Of a stretch of 32,187 nt of DNA, positions 16,843 through 28,958 are shown in pieces (position 1 is the stretch's first letter; every line of letters begins with the position of its first letter). The DNA is taken from NCBI GenBank assembly GCA_024712425.1, contig JAKRWE010000013.1, forward strand, positions 17,516-49,702, given 5' to 3'. A model generated the notes under the pieces. That model did no database searches. It was given only the letters and a program-made list of their open reading frames with translations, and was not told the DNA's origin. The position numbers and the translations under genes were made by a program. This stretch comes from Chromatiales bacterium (GTDB lineage: Bacteria; Pseudomonadota; Gammaproteobacteria; Chromatiales; Chromatiaceae).

Positions 16843-18324
16843 TTACCCCTCCGGGCGCATGTGCGGGAACAGCAGCACATCGCGGATCGACGGCGCATTG
16901 GTGAACAGCATCACCAGGCGGTCGATGCCGATGCCCTCACCTGCGGTTGGCGGCAGACCGTGTTCCAGGGCACGGATATAGTCGGCATCGAAATGCATGG
17001 CCTCGTCGTCGCCGGCCTCCTTCTCTTCCACCTGCTTGCGGAAGCGCTCGGCCTGGTCCTCCGGATCGTTCAGTTCCGAGAAACCGTTGGCGATCTCGCG
17101 CCCGCCGACGAAGAACTCGAAGCGGTCGGTGACGAACGGATCCTCGTCGTTGCGCCGCGCCAGCGGTGACACCTCGGTCGGATAGGCGGTGATGAAGGTC
17201 GGATCCATCAGGCGGTGCTCGACCGTCTTCTCGAAGATCTCGATCTGGATCTTGCCCAGCCCATAGCTCGGCTTCACCTCGACGCCCAGGCGCTCGGCAT
17301 GCGCCGCGGCCCTGCCCATGTCGTCCAGATCGGTCGCCTCGATGTCCGGATTGAAATGGAGGATGGATTCCTTGACCGTCATGCGGGCAAAGGGCTTGCC
17401 GAAATCGTAGCGCTCGCCCTGGTATTCCACCTGCTCCTGGCCCACCACGTCGCGCGCGATACCGCGCAGTAACGCTTCGGTTCGGTCCATCAGGTGATGG
17501 TAGTCCACGTAGGCCTCGTAGAACTCGATCATGGTGAACTCGGGGTTGTGCCGGGTCGACAGCCCCTCGTTGCGGAAGTTGCGGTTGATCTCGAACACCT
17601 TCTCGAAACCGCCGACCACCAGGCGCTTGAGATACAACTCCGGCGCGATACGCAGGAACAGCTCCATGTCCAGGGCGTTGTGGTGGGTGACGAAGGGACG
17701 CGCGGTGGCGCCACCGGGGATCACCTGCATCATGGGCGTCTCGACCTCGAGGAAGCCGCTGTCCACGAAGTAGTTGCGGATGTAGTTGATGATCCGCGAG
17801 CGCAGCATGAAGGTGCGCCGCGCCTCCTCGTTGACGATCAGATCGACATAACGCTGACGATAGCGCTGCTCCTGGTCGGCCAGGCCGTGCCACTTCTCTG
17901 GCAGCGGCCGCAGCGCCTTGGTCAGCAGCTGCGCCTGGTCGAGGTAGATATACAGATCGCCCTTGCCCGACTTGTGGATCGGCCCCTCGCCACCGACGAT
18001 ATCGCCGATGTCCCAGGTCTTGATCTGCGCCATCAGTTCCTGCGGGAGCTTCTTCTTGTCCACGTAGAACTGGATACGCCCCGACATGTCCTGGATCACC
18101 ACGAAGGGACCGCGCTTGGCCATGATGCGTCCCGCCACGCTGGCGCGCTGATTCAGTTCCTCCAGCGTCTGCTTGTCCTTGTCACCGAAGCGCGCCTGCA
18201 GTTCCGCCGCCAGTGCATCGCGCCGAAAATGGTTGGGAAAGGCCTGGCCCTGCGCGCGCAGCGCGGCGAGCTTCTCACGCCGCTGGGCGATGAGTTTGTT
18301 TTCGTCTGATTGCTGTTCAGTCAT
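16843..18324 (-). CDS. lysS: Lysyl-tRNA synthetase, class II
   Basis: The start at 18324 ([19 protein letters not shown]) is preferred to the track's 18357, whose extra residues come from a CACAAAG repeat; this gives 493 residues, normal for the family. An N-terminal OB-fold anticodon-binding domain contains [16 protein letters not shown]. The class II catalytic core follows with motif 2 [14 protein letters not shown] and motif 3 [13 protein letters not shown] near the C-terminus. Reaction: ATP-dependent charging of tRNA-Lys. It follows prfB by about 119 nt, the same pairing as in E. coli. Confidence 0.97.
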   Translation of the reverse strand: MTEQQSDENKLIAQRREKLAALRAQGQAFPNHFRRDALAAELQARFGDKDKQTLEELNQRASVAGRIMAKRGPFVVIQDMSGRIQFYVDKKKLPQELMAQIKTWDIGDIVGGEGPIHKSGKGDLYIYLDQAQLLTKALRPLPEKWHGLADQEQRYRQRYVDLIVNEEARRTFMLRSRIINYIRNYFVDSGFLEVETPMMQVIPGGATARPFVTHHNALDMELFLRIAPELYLKRLVVGGFEKVFEINRNFRNEGLSTRHNPEFTMIEFYEAYVDYHHLMDRTEALLRGIARDVVGQEQVEYQGERYDFGKPFARMTVKESILHFNPDIEATDLDDMGRAAAHAERLGVEVKPSYGLGKIQIEIFEKTVEHRLMDPTFITAYPTEVSPLARRNDEDPFVTDRFEFFVGGREIANGFSELNDPEDQAERFRKQVEEKEAGDDEAMHFDADYIRALEHGLPPTAGEGIGIDRLVMLFTNAPSIRDVLLFPHMRPEG

Positions 18325-18335
18325 GGATTCAATAA

Positions 18336-18435
18336 CCACAAAGAGCACAAAGAACACAAAGGATAAAGGGTCAGTCGCACAGTCGTCATCGGGTGCCGGC
18401 TCTCAACCCCTTCGTGCCCTTTGTGTTCTTTGTGG
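18336..18435. repeat. CACAAAG repeat forming a long inverted repeat between prfB and lysS
   Basis: The left arm CCACAAAGAGCACAAAGAACACAAAGG (quoted in part; 18336-18362) has three CACAAAG units. The right arm CCTTTGTGTTCTTTGTGG (18418-18435) is the exact complement of an 18-nt two-unit form. The arms enclose about 55 nt. In the transcript they could form a large hairpin in the prfB-lysS spacer. Similar CACAAAGAACACAAAG sequences recur in many unrelated bacterial genomes. Confidence 0.75.
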
Positions 18436-18443
18436 TGAAAAAT

Positions 18444-19542
18444 TCAAAGACCGCTTTTCAGGCTGGCCTCGATGAATTGATCCAGGCCGCCGTCGAGCAC
18501 GGCCTGGGTGTTGCCCGTCTCGACATTGGTGCGCAGGTCCTTGATCCGCGACTGGTCGAGCACGTAGGAACGGATCTGGCTGCTCCAGCCGATATCGGAC
18601 TTGGTGTCCTCCAGCGCCTGGGCGCTCTCGTTACGCTTCTGCACCTCCAGTTCGTACAGCTTGGCCTTGAGCTGCTTCCAGGCCTGATCGCGGTTCTTGT
18701 GCTGCGAACGGTCGTTCTGGCACTGCGCCACGATACCGGTCGGGATGTGGGTCAGGCGCACCGCCGAGTCGGTCTTGTTGACGTGCTGACCACCCGCACC
18801 CGAGGCCCGGTAGGTGTCGGTACGCACATCGGCGGGGTTGATGTCGATCTCGATCGAGTCGTCGATCTCCGGCGAGACGAACACCGCGGCAAAGGAGGTA
18901 TGGCGGCGGTTGCCGGAATCGAACGGCGATTTGCGCACCAGGCGGTGCACACCCGTCTCGGTGCGCAGCCAGCCAAAGGCATAAGGCCCTTCGAAACGGA
19001 TGGTGGCCGACTTGACGCCCGCCACCTCGCCCGGCGAGACCTCCATCAGCTCGGTCTTGAGGCCGTGCGCCTCGCCCCAGCGCAGGTACATGCGCAACAG
19101 CATCTCGGCCCAGTCCTGCGCCTCGGTGCCACCGGACCCCGCCTGGATATCCAGGAAGGCATTGTTGGCATCCATGTCGCCGGCAAACATGCGCCGAAAT
19201 TCGAGCTCGGCGACCCGTTTCTCATAGCCTTCGACGTCCGACGCGACCGCAGCCACGGTCTCGTCGTCGCCCTCCTCGACGGCCATCTCCAGCAGGTCGG
19301 CCGCATCATCGAAACCCGAGCTCAGCTCGTCGATATTGTTGACCACGCCCTCGAGCAGGGAGCGCTCCTTGCCCAGTGCCTGGGCGCGTTCCGGATCGTT
19401 CCAGACCTCCGGGTCCTCCAGCTCGCCCAGCACTTCCTCGAGGCGCTCTTTCTTTACCTCGTAGTCAAAGATACCCCCTCAGGGCCTGCAAGCGCCCTCG
19501 GAGGTCGGAAATGGCATTTTTGATCGGGTTGATACCCTGCAT
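18444..19542 (-). CDS. prfB: Peptide chain release factor 2, with programmed +1 frameshift
   Basis: The ORF track shows only the second part (to 19433). The true start is ATG 19542, giving 25 codons ([16 protein letters not shown]...GYL) to CTT, then an in-frame TGA at 19467-19465. Skipping one T continues with [19 protein letters not shown], for a total of 365 residues, the same as E. coli RF2. The stop-codon recognition motif SPF (RKSPFDSG) and the peptidyl hydrolysis motif GGQ ([11 protein letters not shown]) are intact. Role: releases peptides at UGA and UAA. Low RF2 raises frameshifting at its own UGA, an autoregulatory loop. It should be annotated as a join of 19542..19468 and 19466..18444. 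Confidence 0.97.
19464..19479 (-). promoter_or_regulatory. RF2 programmed frameshift site
   Basis: The minus-strand sequence AGGGGGTATCTTTGAC contains the internal Shine-Dalgarno-like AGGGGG, the slippery CTT codon and the in-frame TGA followed by C, matching the classical prfB recoding signal. Confidence 0.95.
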
Positions 19543-19581
19543 GCGGCACCTCGAAAAACAAGCGGCGGATTCTACCCTAAT

Positions 19582-20082
19582 TCAGGGTCTGCCCGCATGC
19601 CGCCCGATCCAGTTCGAGAGCAGCATGGTCAGTATTACGCTGGCGGCAAAGAAATAGATCCCCTCACGGGTGTGCGCCTCGGCCACGGTGCCCAGCTTGA
19701 CCGAGACCACCACCAGGGCCACCACGAACACGTCCAGCATCGACCACTTGCTGTATTCGGCGAGCCATTTCATGTGGCGCCGATGGGTTGCGCTGGCGGC
19801 GGCCTCGAAATTCCAGACCAGGGCCAACAGCAGCAGCTTGATGATGGGGAAGACCACGCTGAACAGACCGATCAGCGCGAACAGGCCCCATTCACGTTCC
19901 GCATACAGCTGTACGAGTGCCGAGTACAGGCTCACGGTATTGCTGAAGAACCAGAATTTCTCCAGGGTCAGCAACGGCAGGCGCAGGCCGGCGATCAGCA
20001 GCCCCAGCGCCAGGATCAGCAGCAAATTGACCAGGACGCCCTGGACGGGGTGGCGTCGGGCGTAGCTGTTTCGGAAACCCAT
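19582..20082 (-). CDS. Paraquat-inducible protein A (PqiA) family membrane protein
   Basis: Starting at ATG 20082 (MGFRNSYARRHPVQG), with GGAG upstream, gives 166 residues; the track's longer start reads through repeat sequence. Four hydrophobic helices are evident (NLLLILALGLLIAGL, FALIGLFSVVFPIIKLLLLAL, VFVVALVVVSVKL and FAASVILTMLLSNW), and the family motif KWSMLDVFVVAL lies before the third. The protein has no cysteines, so it lacks the zinc-ribbon parts of full-length PqiA and represents one PqiA domain. In E. coli, PqiA works with MCE proteins on envelope lipids; no MCE gene is near here. It lies 40 nt upstream of prfB. Confidence 0.85.
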   Translation of the reverse strand: MGFRNSYARRHPVQGVLVNLLLILALGLLIAGLRLPLLTLEKFWFFSNTVSLYSALVQLYAEREWGLFALIGLFSVVFPIIKLLLLALVWNFEAAASATHRRHMKWLAEYSKWSMLDVFVVALVVVSVKLGTVAEAHTREGIYFFAASVILTMLLSNWIGRHAGRP

Positions 20083-20137
20083 GGGTCGATCGCTCCATTG
20101 ACCAGCACAAGGCGTGCGAGTGTAACCCGAACAAGAC

Positions 20138-20248
20138 GTAGTCCGGATGCAGCGCAGCGCAATCCGGGGAAACAACCCGAGGTCAACCCCCTCCCCGGAT
20201 TCCGGCCTTCGGCCTCCATCCGGGCTACAGCGGTCGTCAATGGCCGAT
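20138..20248. repeat. Dispersed 111-bp repeat, copy B
   Basis: This copy matches 16664-16774 with scattered differences, with the same order: CCGGAT...ATCCGG hairpin (20143-20167), CCCCCTCCCCGGATTCCGG, GGCC-TTC-GGCC, and CGTCAATGGCCGAT. Another CGCAGCGTAACCCGG fragment follows at about 20262. It occupies most of the spacer between tilS and the PqiA-family gene. Confidence 0.75.
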
Positions 20249-20293
20249 CGCTCGTGCAGCCGCGCAGCGTAACCCGGAAAAACAACCGCCAGC

Positions 20294-21610
20294 TTATCCG
20301 GGGCGCCATATCGGCCGGAGGTTGTCGCCGGCTGTTGCAACGGGCCCTTCGCACAGACCCAGGCCCGCGATCGAGGCGAGCTGGTCGTCGACGAAGATCA
20401 GCGGCAGATAGGGTCGCTGCCACGGTGGCACGCCCCATTCCTGGCAGAGCTTTTTCAGACCGCGGGCGCCCGCTCTCCCCTGCAGGCGGCAGCGCACCGG
20501 GTTCTCGCCCCAACGAACCTGCACCCGCCCCCCGGTCCAGGCATGGCGTGGAATGCCGAGCTCGGCCGCCTCCAGTCGCAACTCACCGCATCCGGGCGGA
20601 AGCGGCAAGGTGACGGGCTCCTGCCAGGGTATTTCAGCGGAAGGCACCGGCGGCAGCGGGTCCGGCGTGAGATACAGGTGGTTCCGGTAACGACGCAGAC
20701 TCACCCCATCCCAGCTGACGCATGGCGAACGATCCTCTGCGGCAGACAGCACCTGTCCGATAATGGTCTGCAGGCGGCGCTGGTCCGGCACCGGGTGACC
20801 GCTGTCACGGATCCAGGTTCGAAGCAGCATGGCGCGACGGACGCCGGACAGCGCGGCCACGCAGTCCAGGCGCAACTCGCTGCCGTCCCGGCAGGCCGCC
20901 AGATCCGTCTGCGCCACCTCCCGCAGCACCGTCAGGCTGTCGGCTAAGTGCCCCGCGCTGCGCGCCAGGGTGCGAGCGGCTCCCGGCCAGCGCGCGCGCA
21001 GTACCGGCATCACCGCGTGCCGCAGGTAGTTGCGATCGAAGCGACGATCCTCGTTGCTGGAATCCTCCACCCACGCCAGGCCCTGTTCCTGCGCCCATCG
21101 ATGCAAATCGGCGCGCGGATAGTCCAGTAACGGACGGGCCTGCCAGCCGTTGTGCCAGGGACGGCAGCGCGGCATCCCGGCCAGCCCCTCGATGCCGGCC
21201 CCGCGCAGGGCCTGCAGCAGCAAGGTCTCGGCCTGGTCGTCCCGGTGCTGGGCGGTCAGCAGCATCTCGCTCTGGCCCAGCCGTTCGGCCAGGGCCTGGT
21301 AGCGGGCCTCGCGCGCCACCGCCTCCAGGCTCTCGCCGGGCGGCACCTGCAGATCGAGGCGCACGGTCTCCAGCGGCAGGCCCAGGGCATCGCAGGTCTC
21401 GCGGCAGTATTCGCTCCAGGCGTCGGCATGCGGCAGCAGGCCATGATGGACATGCACCGCGCGTACAGGCTGCCCCAGTCGTGGCTGCAGCCGCGCCAGT
21501 GCCTCCAGCAGCACGCGCGAGTCCAGGCCGCCGCTATAGGCAATCAGCCAGCCGGTGGGTTGCGGAAGGCTTGCAAGGATTTTCAGCAGGCCGGCTTCAT
21601 CGAAGCCCAT
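20294..21610 (-). CDS. tilS: tRNA(Ile)-lysidine synthetase
   Basis: The 438-residue enzyme shows the PP-loop ATP-pyrophosphatase motif AYSGGLDS (24-31). The next family elements are VHVHHGL and AQHRDDQAETLLLQALRG, then a region with DSSNEDRRFDRNYLRH, and a C-terminal domain of the TilS type. Reaction: ATP-dependent joining of lysine to C34 of the AUA-decoding tRNA-Ile, which changes both codon and amino acid identity. It starts 8 nt after the accA stop, in the frequent dnaE-accA-tilS order. Confidence 0.96.
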   Translation of the reverse strand: MGFDEAGLLKILASLPQPTGWLIAYSGGLDSRVLLEALARLQPRLGQPVRAVHVHHGLLPHADAWSEYCRETCDALGLPLETVRLDLQVPPGESLEAVAREARYQALAERLGQSEMLLTAQHRDDQAETLLLQALRGAGIEGLAGMPRCRPWHNGWQARPLLDYPRADLHRWAQEQGLAWVEDSSNEDRRFDRNYLRHAVMPVLRARWPGAARTLARSAGHLADSLTVLREVAQTDLAACRDGSELRLDCVAALSGVRRAMLLRTWIRDSGHPVPDQRRLQTIIGQVLSAAEDRSPCVSWDGVSLRRYRNHLYLTPDPLPPVPSAEIPWQEPVTLPLPPGCGELRLEAAELGIPRHAWTGGRVQVRWGENPVRCRLQGRAGARGLKKLCQEWGVPPWQRPYLPLIFVDDQLASIAGLGLCEGPVATAGDNLRPIWRPG

Positions 21611-21618
21611 GGGTAAAG

Positions 21619-22578
21619 TCAGGCCTCGTTGAACACGCCGTAGGACATCAGGCGTTCGTAACGGTGCTCGAGCAGGCGGTCGAGTGGTTCCGCCTTGAGG
21701 TTTTCCAGCGACTCGACCAGGGCATTGCGCAGGTTGCGCGCCATGCTGCCCATGTCACGGTGCGCACCGCCCAGCGGCTCGGGGATGATCTCGTCGATCA
21801 GGCCATGCCCCTTCAGGTCCTGGGAGGTGATCGCCATGGCATCCGCGGCCAGCGAGGCCTTTTCGGCGTCCTTCCACAGGATGGAGGCGCAGCCTTCGGG
21901 CGAGATCACCGAGTAGGTGCTGTACTGCAGCATCATCAGCTTGTCGGCCACGCCGATCGCCAGCGCCCCGCCGGAGCCGCCCTCGCCGATCACGGTGGCT
22001 ATGATGGGGGTGCGCAGACCGGACATCTCCCACAGGTTGCGCGCGATGGCCTCGGACTGGCCACGCTCCTCGGCGCCGATACCGGGATAGGCCCCCGGGG
22101 TGTCGATGAAGGTCACCACCGGGATACGGAAACGCTCAGCGGTCTTCATCAGGCGCAGCGCCTTGCGGTAGCCCTCGGGACGCGGCATGCCGAAGTTGCG
22201 ATGGATCTTTTCCTTGGTATCGCGCCCCTTCTGGTGGCCGATCACCATGACCGGATGCCCCTCGATCCGGCCCAGGCCGCTGACGATGGCGTGATCGTCG
22301 GCAAAGGCCCGGTCGCCATGCAGTTCCTCGAAGTCGTCGACGATGCGCTCGATGTAGTCCAGGGTGTAGGGGCGCAGTGGATGCCGCGCCAGCTGCGAGA
22401 TCTGCCATGGCGTGAGCTTGGCGAAGATCGACTCGGTCAGCGAGCGGCTCTTGCCCTCGAGTTTCTCGATCTCCTCCTGGATATTGATCTCGTTGTCACT
22501 GCCGACCAGTCGAAGTTCTTCGATCTTGGCCTGAAGTTCGGCAATCGGTTGTTCAAAGTCGAGAAAGTCGAGGTTCAT
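21619..22578 (-). CDS. accA: Acetyl-CoA carboxylase carboxyltransferase, alpha subunit
   Basis: The 319-residue protein has the same length as E. coli AccA. It begins [22 protein letters not shown] and has the crotonase-like carboxyltransferase core with [36 protein letters not shown] and [15 protein letters not shown]. Reaction: with AccD, transfers carboxyl from carboxybiotin to acetyl-CoA to form malonyl-CoA for fatty acid synthesis. A TATCAT -10-like box lies 81-nt upstream region with no convincing -35, so transcription may come partly from dnaE. Confidence 0.97.
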   Translation of the reverse strand: MNLDFLDFEQPIAELQAKIEELRLVGSDNEINIQEEIEKLEGKSRSLTESIFAKLTPWQISQLARHPLRPYTLDYIERIVDDFEELHGDRAFADDHAIVSGLGRIEGHPVMVIGHQKGRDTKEKIHRNFGMPRPEGYRKALRLMKTAERFRIPVVTFIDTPGAYPGIGAEERGQSEAIARNLWEMSGLRTPIIATVIGEGGSGGALAIGVADKLMMLQYSTYSVISPEGCASILWKDAEKASLAADAMAITSQDLKGHGLIDEIIPEPLGGAHRDMGSMARNLRNALVESLENLKAEPLDRLLEHRYERLMSYGVFNEA

Positions 22579-22659
22579 GTGTTCTGCTTTTCGTCACTCG
22601 GGCGGAGATGGCTATGATACCTGACCGGGTGCGAAAAGCATCCCCGGGGCCGGACATGG

Positions 22660-26235
<3,576 letters not shown>

Positions 26236-26279
26236 CAGGGCGTAGTACCGACAGAATCAGAGGCGACTGGAAGGGGGAC

Positions 26280-26308
26280 AGAATAACCCCTGCGGGGGGT
26301 GTCGCCAA
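26280..26308 (-). promoter_or_regulatory. Possible dnaE promoter
   Basis: On the minus strand TTGGCG, a 17-nt spacer and TATTCT lie about 45 nt before the dnaE ATG. The spacer contains an ACCCC...GGGGT inverted repeat. With rnhB no longer adjacent, dnaE should need its own promoter. No strong ribosome site is visible before the ATG. Confidence 0.45.
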
Positions 26309-26501
26309 TCGGAAAACCTGTATTCCCTTATCTGCCCAGACACCGTGGCAAGCCGGGCAACACCTGGAGGCTCGATTGCCGCATCCTTGCGACCGACGGG
26401 CACATGCAGACACGCTACCCCGCTGCATTCGAGTAAATGTGACAAAGTAGAATTAAACAGGTCTACTATTCGCCTCGGCCGATAAGCGTACTTGACTTCA
26501 T

Positions 26502-26515
26502 ATATGCTACCATAT
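26502..26515 (+). promoter_or_regulatory. Candidate operator before the PIN toxin gene
   Basis: ATATG-CTAC-CATAT is a perfect 5-bp inverted repeat ending 5 nt before the PIN gene ATG, in a locally AT-rich stretch. RHH antitoxins commonly bind such repeats to repress their own operon. No Shine-Dalgarno sequence is present before this ATG, so the message may be leaderless or poorly translated. Confidence 0.4.
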
Positions 26516-26520
26516 CCCAC

Positions 26521-26946
26521 ATGGTACCCCGAATTGTTGTCGATACGAGCGTGTTCACTGCTGCCTTGATTGGGACAGCCGGGCCAAACCGCGAAATACT
26601 GCGACGCTGCCTCAAAGGGCAATACCAATCACTGCTGGGAAATGCCCTTTTCTCCGAGTACGAGGCTGTTTCAGCCAGACCGCATATTTTGGATAAATGC
26701 CCCGTTTCCGCTGATGACATCCAAATCTTGCTGGAGGCCTTTTGCTCTGTTTCTGAATGGATATCGATCTACTACTTGTGGCGACCAAACCTGGCTGACG
26801 AGGCAGACAACCACCTTCTCGAGCTCGCCGCAGCTGGCAACGCGCAGTGGATCGTGACAAACAATGTTCGGGACTTCAGGCAGGCCGAACTGAATTTTCC
26901 CGGGATTCAGATTCTGACCCCGGAACAGATTCTGGAGGTACGTTGA
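26521..26946 (+). CDS. PIN-domain toxin (putative ribonuclease)
   Basis: The 141-residue protein is a single PIN domain of the COG1569 type. Asp8 in IVVDTSVF, Glu46 in LFSEYEAV, Asp96 in DEADNHLLELA and Asp118 in TNNVRDF provide the expected acidic metal-binding set. PIN toxins cleave RNA in the cytoplasm; the target here is unknown. It is followed one nucleotide later by an RHH protein, with the toxin first, which is less usual than antitoxin first. Base composition is visibly more AT-rich than the neighbouring housekeeping genes, suggesting acquisition by transfer. Confidence 0.88.
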   Translation: MVPRIVVDTSVFTAALIGTAGPNREILRRCLKGQYQSLLGNALFSEYEAVSARPHILDKCPVSADDIQILLEAFCSVSEWISIYYLWRPNLADEADNHLLELAAAGNAQWIVTNNVRDFRQAELNFPGIQILTPEQILEVR

Positions 26947-26947
26947 T

Positions 26948-27163
26948 ATGGCGACGCTGACCGTGCGATTACCCGATGACAAGCATATGCGCTTGAAGGC
27001 ATTGGCAAAACGCAGACACATTAGCATCAACAAGCTCATGGAAGAGCTCTCGACGCAAGCCATCGCAGAGTTCGATGCTGAAACCCGATTTCGTGCGATG
27101 GCAGCGAAGGGTAATGTAGAAAAAGGTCTTACCATTCTGGAGAAGCTCGACATGTCGAGCTGA
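26948..27163 (+). CDS. Ribbon-helix-helix antitoxin
   Basis: The 71-residue protein begins MATLTVRLPDDKHMRLKAL, a beta strand followed by two helices (about 12-24 and 28-40), typical of Arc/CopG/HicB-like RHH DNA-binding folds; the C-terminal 30 residues probably bind and neutralise the toxin. The ribosome site TGGAGG lies within the last codons of the PIN gene, so antitoxin translation should be efficient. It is the likely autorepressor of the pair. Confidence 0.85.
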   Translation: MATLTVRLPDDKHMRLKALAKRRHISINKLMEELSTQAIAEFDAETRFRAMAAKGNVEKGLTILEKLDMSS

Positions 27164-27189
27164 GGCCCGACCTGCAGATGTCCCCGAAA

Positions 27190-27216
27190 CCCGGGCCGCG
27201 CGCCCGGGATCTTTTC
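27190..27216. terminator. Bidirectional terminator between the TA pair and the radical SAM gene
   Basis: CCCGGGC and GCCCGGG form a 7-bp perfect stem with a 5-nt loop (27190-27208), followed on the plus strand by ATCTTTTC. On the minus strand it comes 6 nt after the radical SAM stop and is followed by TTTC. It fits two convergent transcripts. Confidence 0.65.
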
Positions 27217-28942
27217 AGCCGGCCGCCCCGATCAGGCGCCGGGTCATGTGCAGGCGCACGCCCGCATCCTCGGTGAGCATGTGGTACAGGTGGTGCGGCC
27301 CGGTGGCCTTTTCCAGCAGCGACGGCAGGTCGGACCGCAGCTCGGCATACAGATCCGGCAAACGGCGGTCGAAACGGTACAGGGCCTGGCTGAGAGGGTC
27401 CTTGCGCTGGCGCGCCAGTATCCTGTCCACCCCGTCGGCATACACATCCCCCAGGCACATGTGGACCGCGTTGAACAGGGTCACCCAGCCGTTGAACCAG
27501 AACATCAGGTCGATATCGAAGGCCTCACCGGGCGGCGGCCCCTGGGTGAGCACCTGCTGCAGCAGCTCCCGCTCCTTGACCGTCTCGCCCTCCTCCATCA
27601 ACTCGGCGCGCCCGTAACCATCGATGGTGGAGCTGGTCATCAGGACAGGCGCGTCGGGATAGCGGGCGAGTACGAAACTGGCGTCCTTGAGGATCTTCCC
27701 CCGCTCGCCGGTGGCCGGGTTGGTCTTGAGCCGCGCGGAAGGTCCTGTCGAGAGTATCCGCACCTGGTAACCGCGATCCCCCAGCTCGTTGACCAGGTGC
27801 GCGAACACCCCCTTTTGCAACACATCCATCGAGAAGTTCAGACCGGTCTGCTTGTGCAGCAGCGCCAGCTGGATCTGTTTCGCATGGCGCGGGGCCGTCT
27901 CGACGATGTTGGCGATCTTGGCCACCGGAATGCGTTCTTTCAGCCGCCCCTGTTTGTCGACGATCACCTCCTGATGGAACTCGTCGAAACTGATCTGCAG
28001 CAACACCCGCGCCCTGGGCCAGTGCGAGGGGCGGCCATCGATGGCCGCCGCCATGCGGCCGATGACCTCTTCCGTGGTCTGCGGATCGTCGGCGAAGTCG
28101 CCGTTGAGCAGGATCGCAAAGGTGGTCACGTGGCGCATGGCGCGAATGCCGTCGTAGAAGGCGTCCATGTGCCGTGTCAGGTCGCCGCCGGTGAACAGCA
28201 CGTTGTCGGTCAGGCCGTCGACGATGCGGTAGATCTTGTCGGGATCGGGGTCGGTGGGCTTGAGGGGGCGCCAGATGAACATGCAATGGCGGCAGGCCTG
28301 CGGGCAGCCCATGGCCGGGATGATGCCCAGCTTGGCGAAGCCCTTGTTTTTGCCCACCCCCGGATCGGGCAAGGCATCCACCAGCGCCAGGCGTTCCCGG
28401 TCGGCCTCGCCCAGCATGTCGCCATAACGGTCCTTCTCCTGCTTGGCCAGTCCGGCGTAGGCCACCTTGTAGCTCTGCTCGAACAGGCCGAAGGATCGCC
28501 ACACATCCAGCACATGCCGCACTGCCTTCGACAGTTCACCTTCGGCGGCGTCCACCAGGCGCAGTGCCTGCGCCTGCTGCACCGGCCCACCAGGCGGGTG
28601 CGCCTGCCAGTGCCGGAGATAGCCCTCGACAAAGGTATCGGCAGTATCCGTCTCGATCAACAGTCGCATCAGGAACAGGCGCTGCGGGTTCCTGAATGTC
28701 GCCAGCATGCCTTCGCGATAGGCCGCCGGGACGTTGTGCCGCAGCCAGTGCCAGGCGTACAGGTAGGTGAGCAGGAAGGCGAGATCGCCCGCATCGGGCC
28801 GCCCGCCCAGCAGCGCGGCCATGCCACCGCCGGTCAGGCGGCTGACCTCGGCCTTGAAGCGCTGGCGCATGGCCGGCAGGTAGATGCCCAGCAGACGTTG
28901 CTGCTCGACAGCATCAGCGACGGATTCGGGTTGGGCAGACAT
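27215..28942 (-). CDS. Radical SAM protein of unknown function
   Basis: The start at 28942 (MSAQPESVADAVEQQ) is preferred; the track's upstream extension overlaps the preceding gene. The protein then has 575 residues. A helical N-terminal region of about 200 residues comes before the radical SAM cluster motif CPQACRHC (Cys213, Cys217, Cys220). A barrel-like middle contains FTGGDLTRHMDAFYDG and LLQISFDEFHQE, and a C-terminal region includes DIDLMFWFNGW. No second cluster motif of SPASM type is clear. I do not recognise the subfamily. It follows the flavoprotein by 16 nt, so it should share that transcript. Confidence 0.85.
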   Translation of the reverse strand: MSAQPESVADAVEQQRLLGIYLPAMRQRFKAEVSRLTGGGMAALLGGRPDAGDLAFLLTYLYAWHWLRHNVPAAYREGMLATFRNPQRLFLMRLLIETDTADTFVEGYLRHWQAHPPGGPVQQAQALRLVDAAEGELSKAVRHVLDVWRSFGLFEQSYKVAYAGLAKQEKDRYGDMLGEADRERLALVDALPDPGVGKNKGFAKLGIIPAMGCPQACRHCMFIWRPLKPTDPDPDKIYRIVDGLTDNVLFTGGDLTRHMDAFYDGIRAMRHVTTFAILLNGDFADDPQTTEEVIGRMAAAIDGRPSHWPRARVLLQISFDEFHQEVIVDKQGRLKERIPVAKIANIVETAPRHAKQIQLALLHKQTGLNFSMDVLQKGVFAHLVNELGDRGYQVRILSTGPSARLKTNPATGERGKILKDASFVLARYPDAPVLMTSSTIDGYGRAELMEEGETVKERELLQQVLTQGPPPGEAFDIDLMFWFNGWVTLFNAVHMCLGDVYADGVDRILARQRKDPLSQALYRFDRRLPDLYAELRSDLPSLLEKATGPHHLYHMLTEDAGVRLHMTRRLIGAAG

Positions 28943-28958
28943 GATGGGGCGCGGGCCT

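Noticed and set aside
19465-19467. In-frame TGA in prfB as evidence of a pseudogene
   Set aside because: The AGGGGG-TAT-CTT-TGA-C context is the standard programmed frameshift of RF2.
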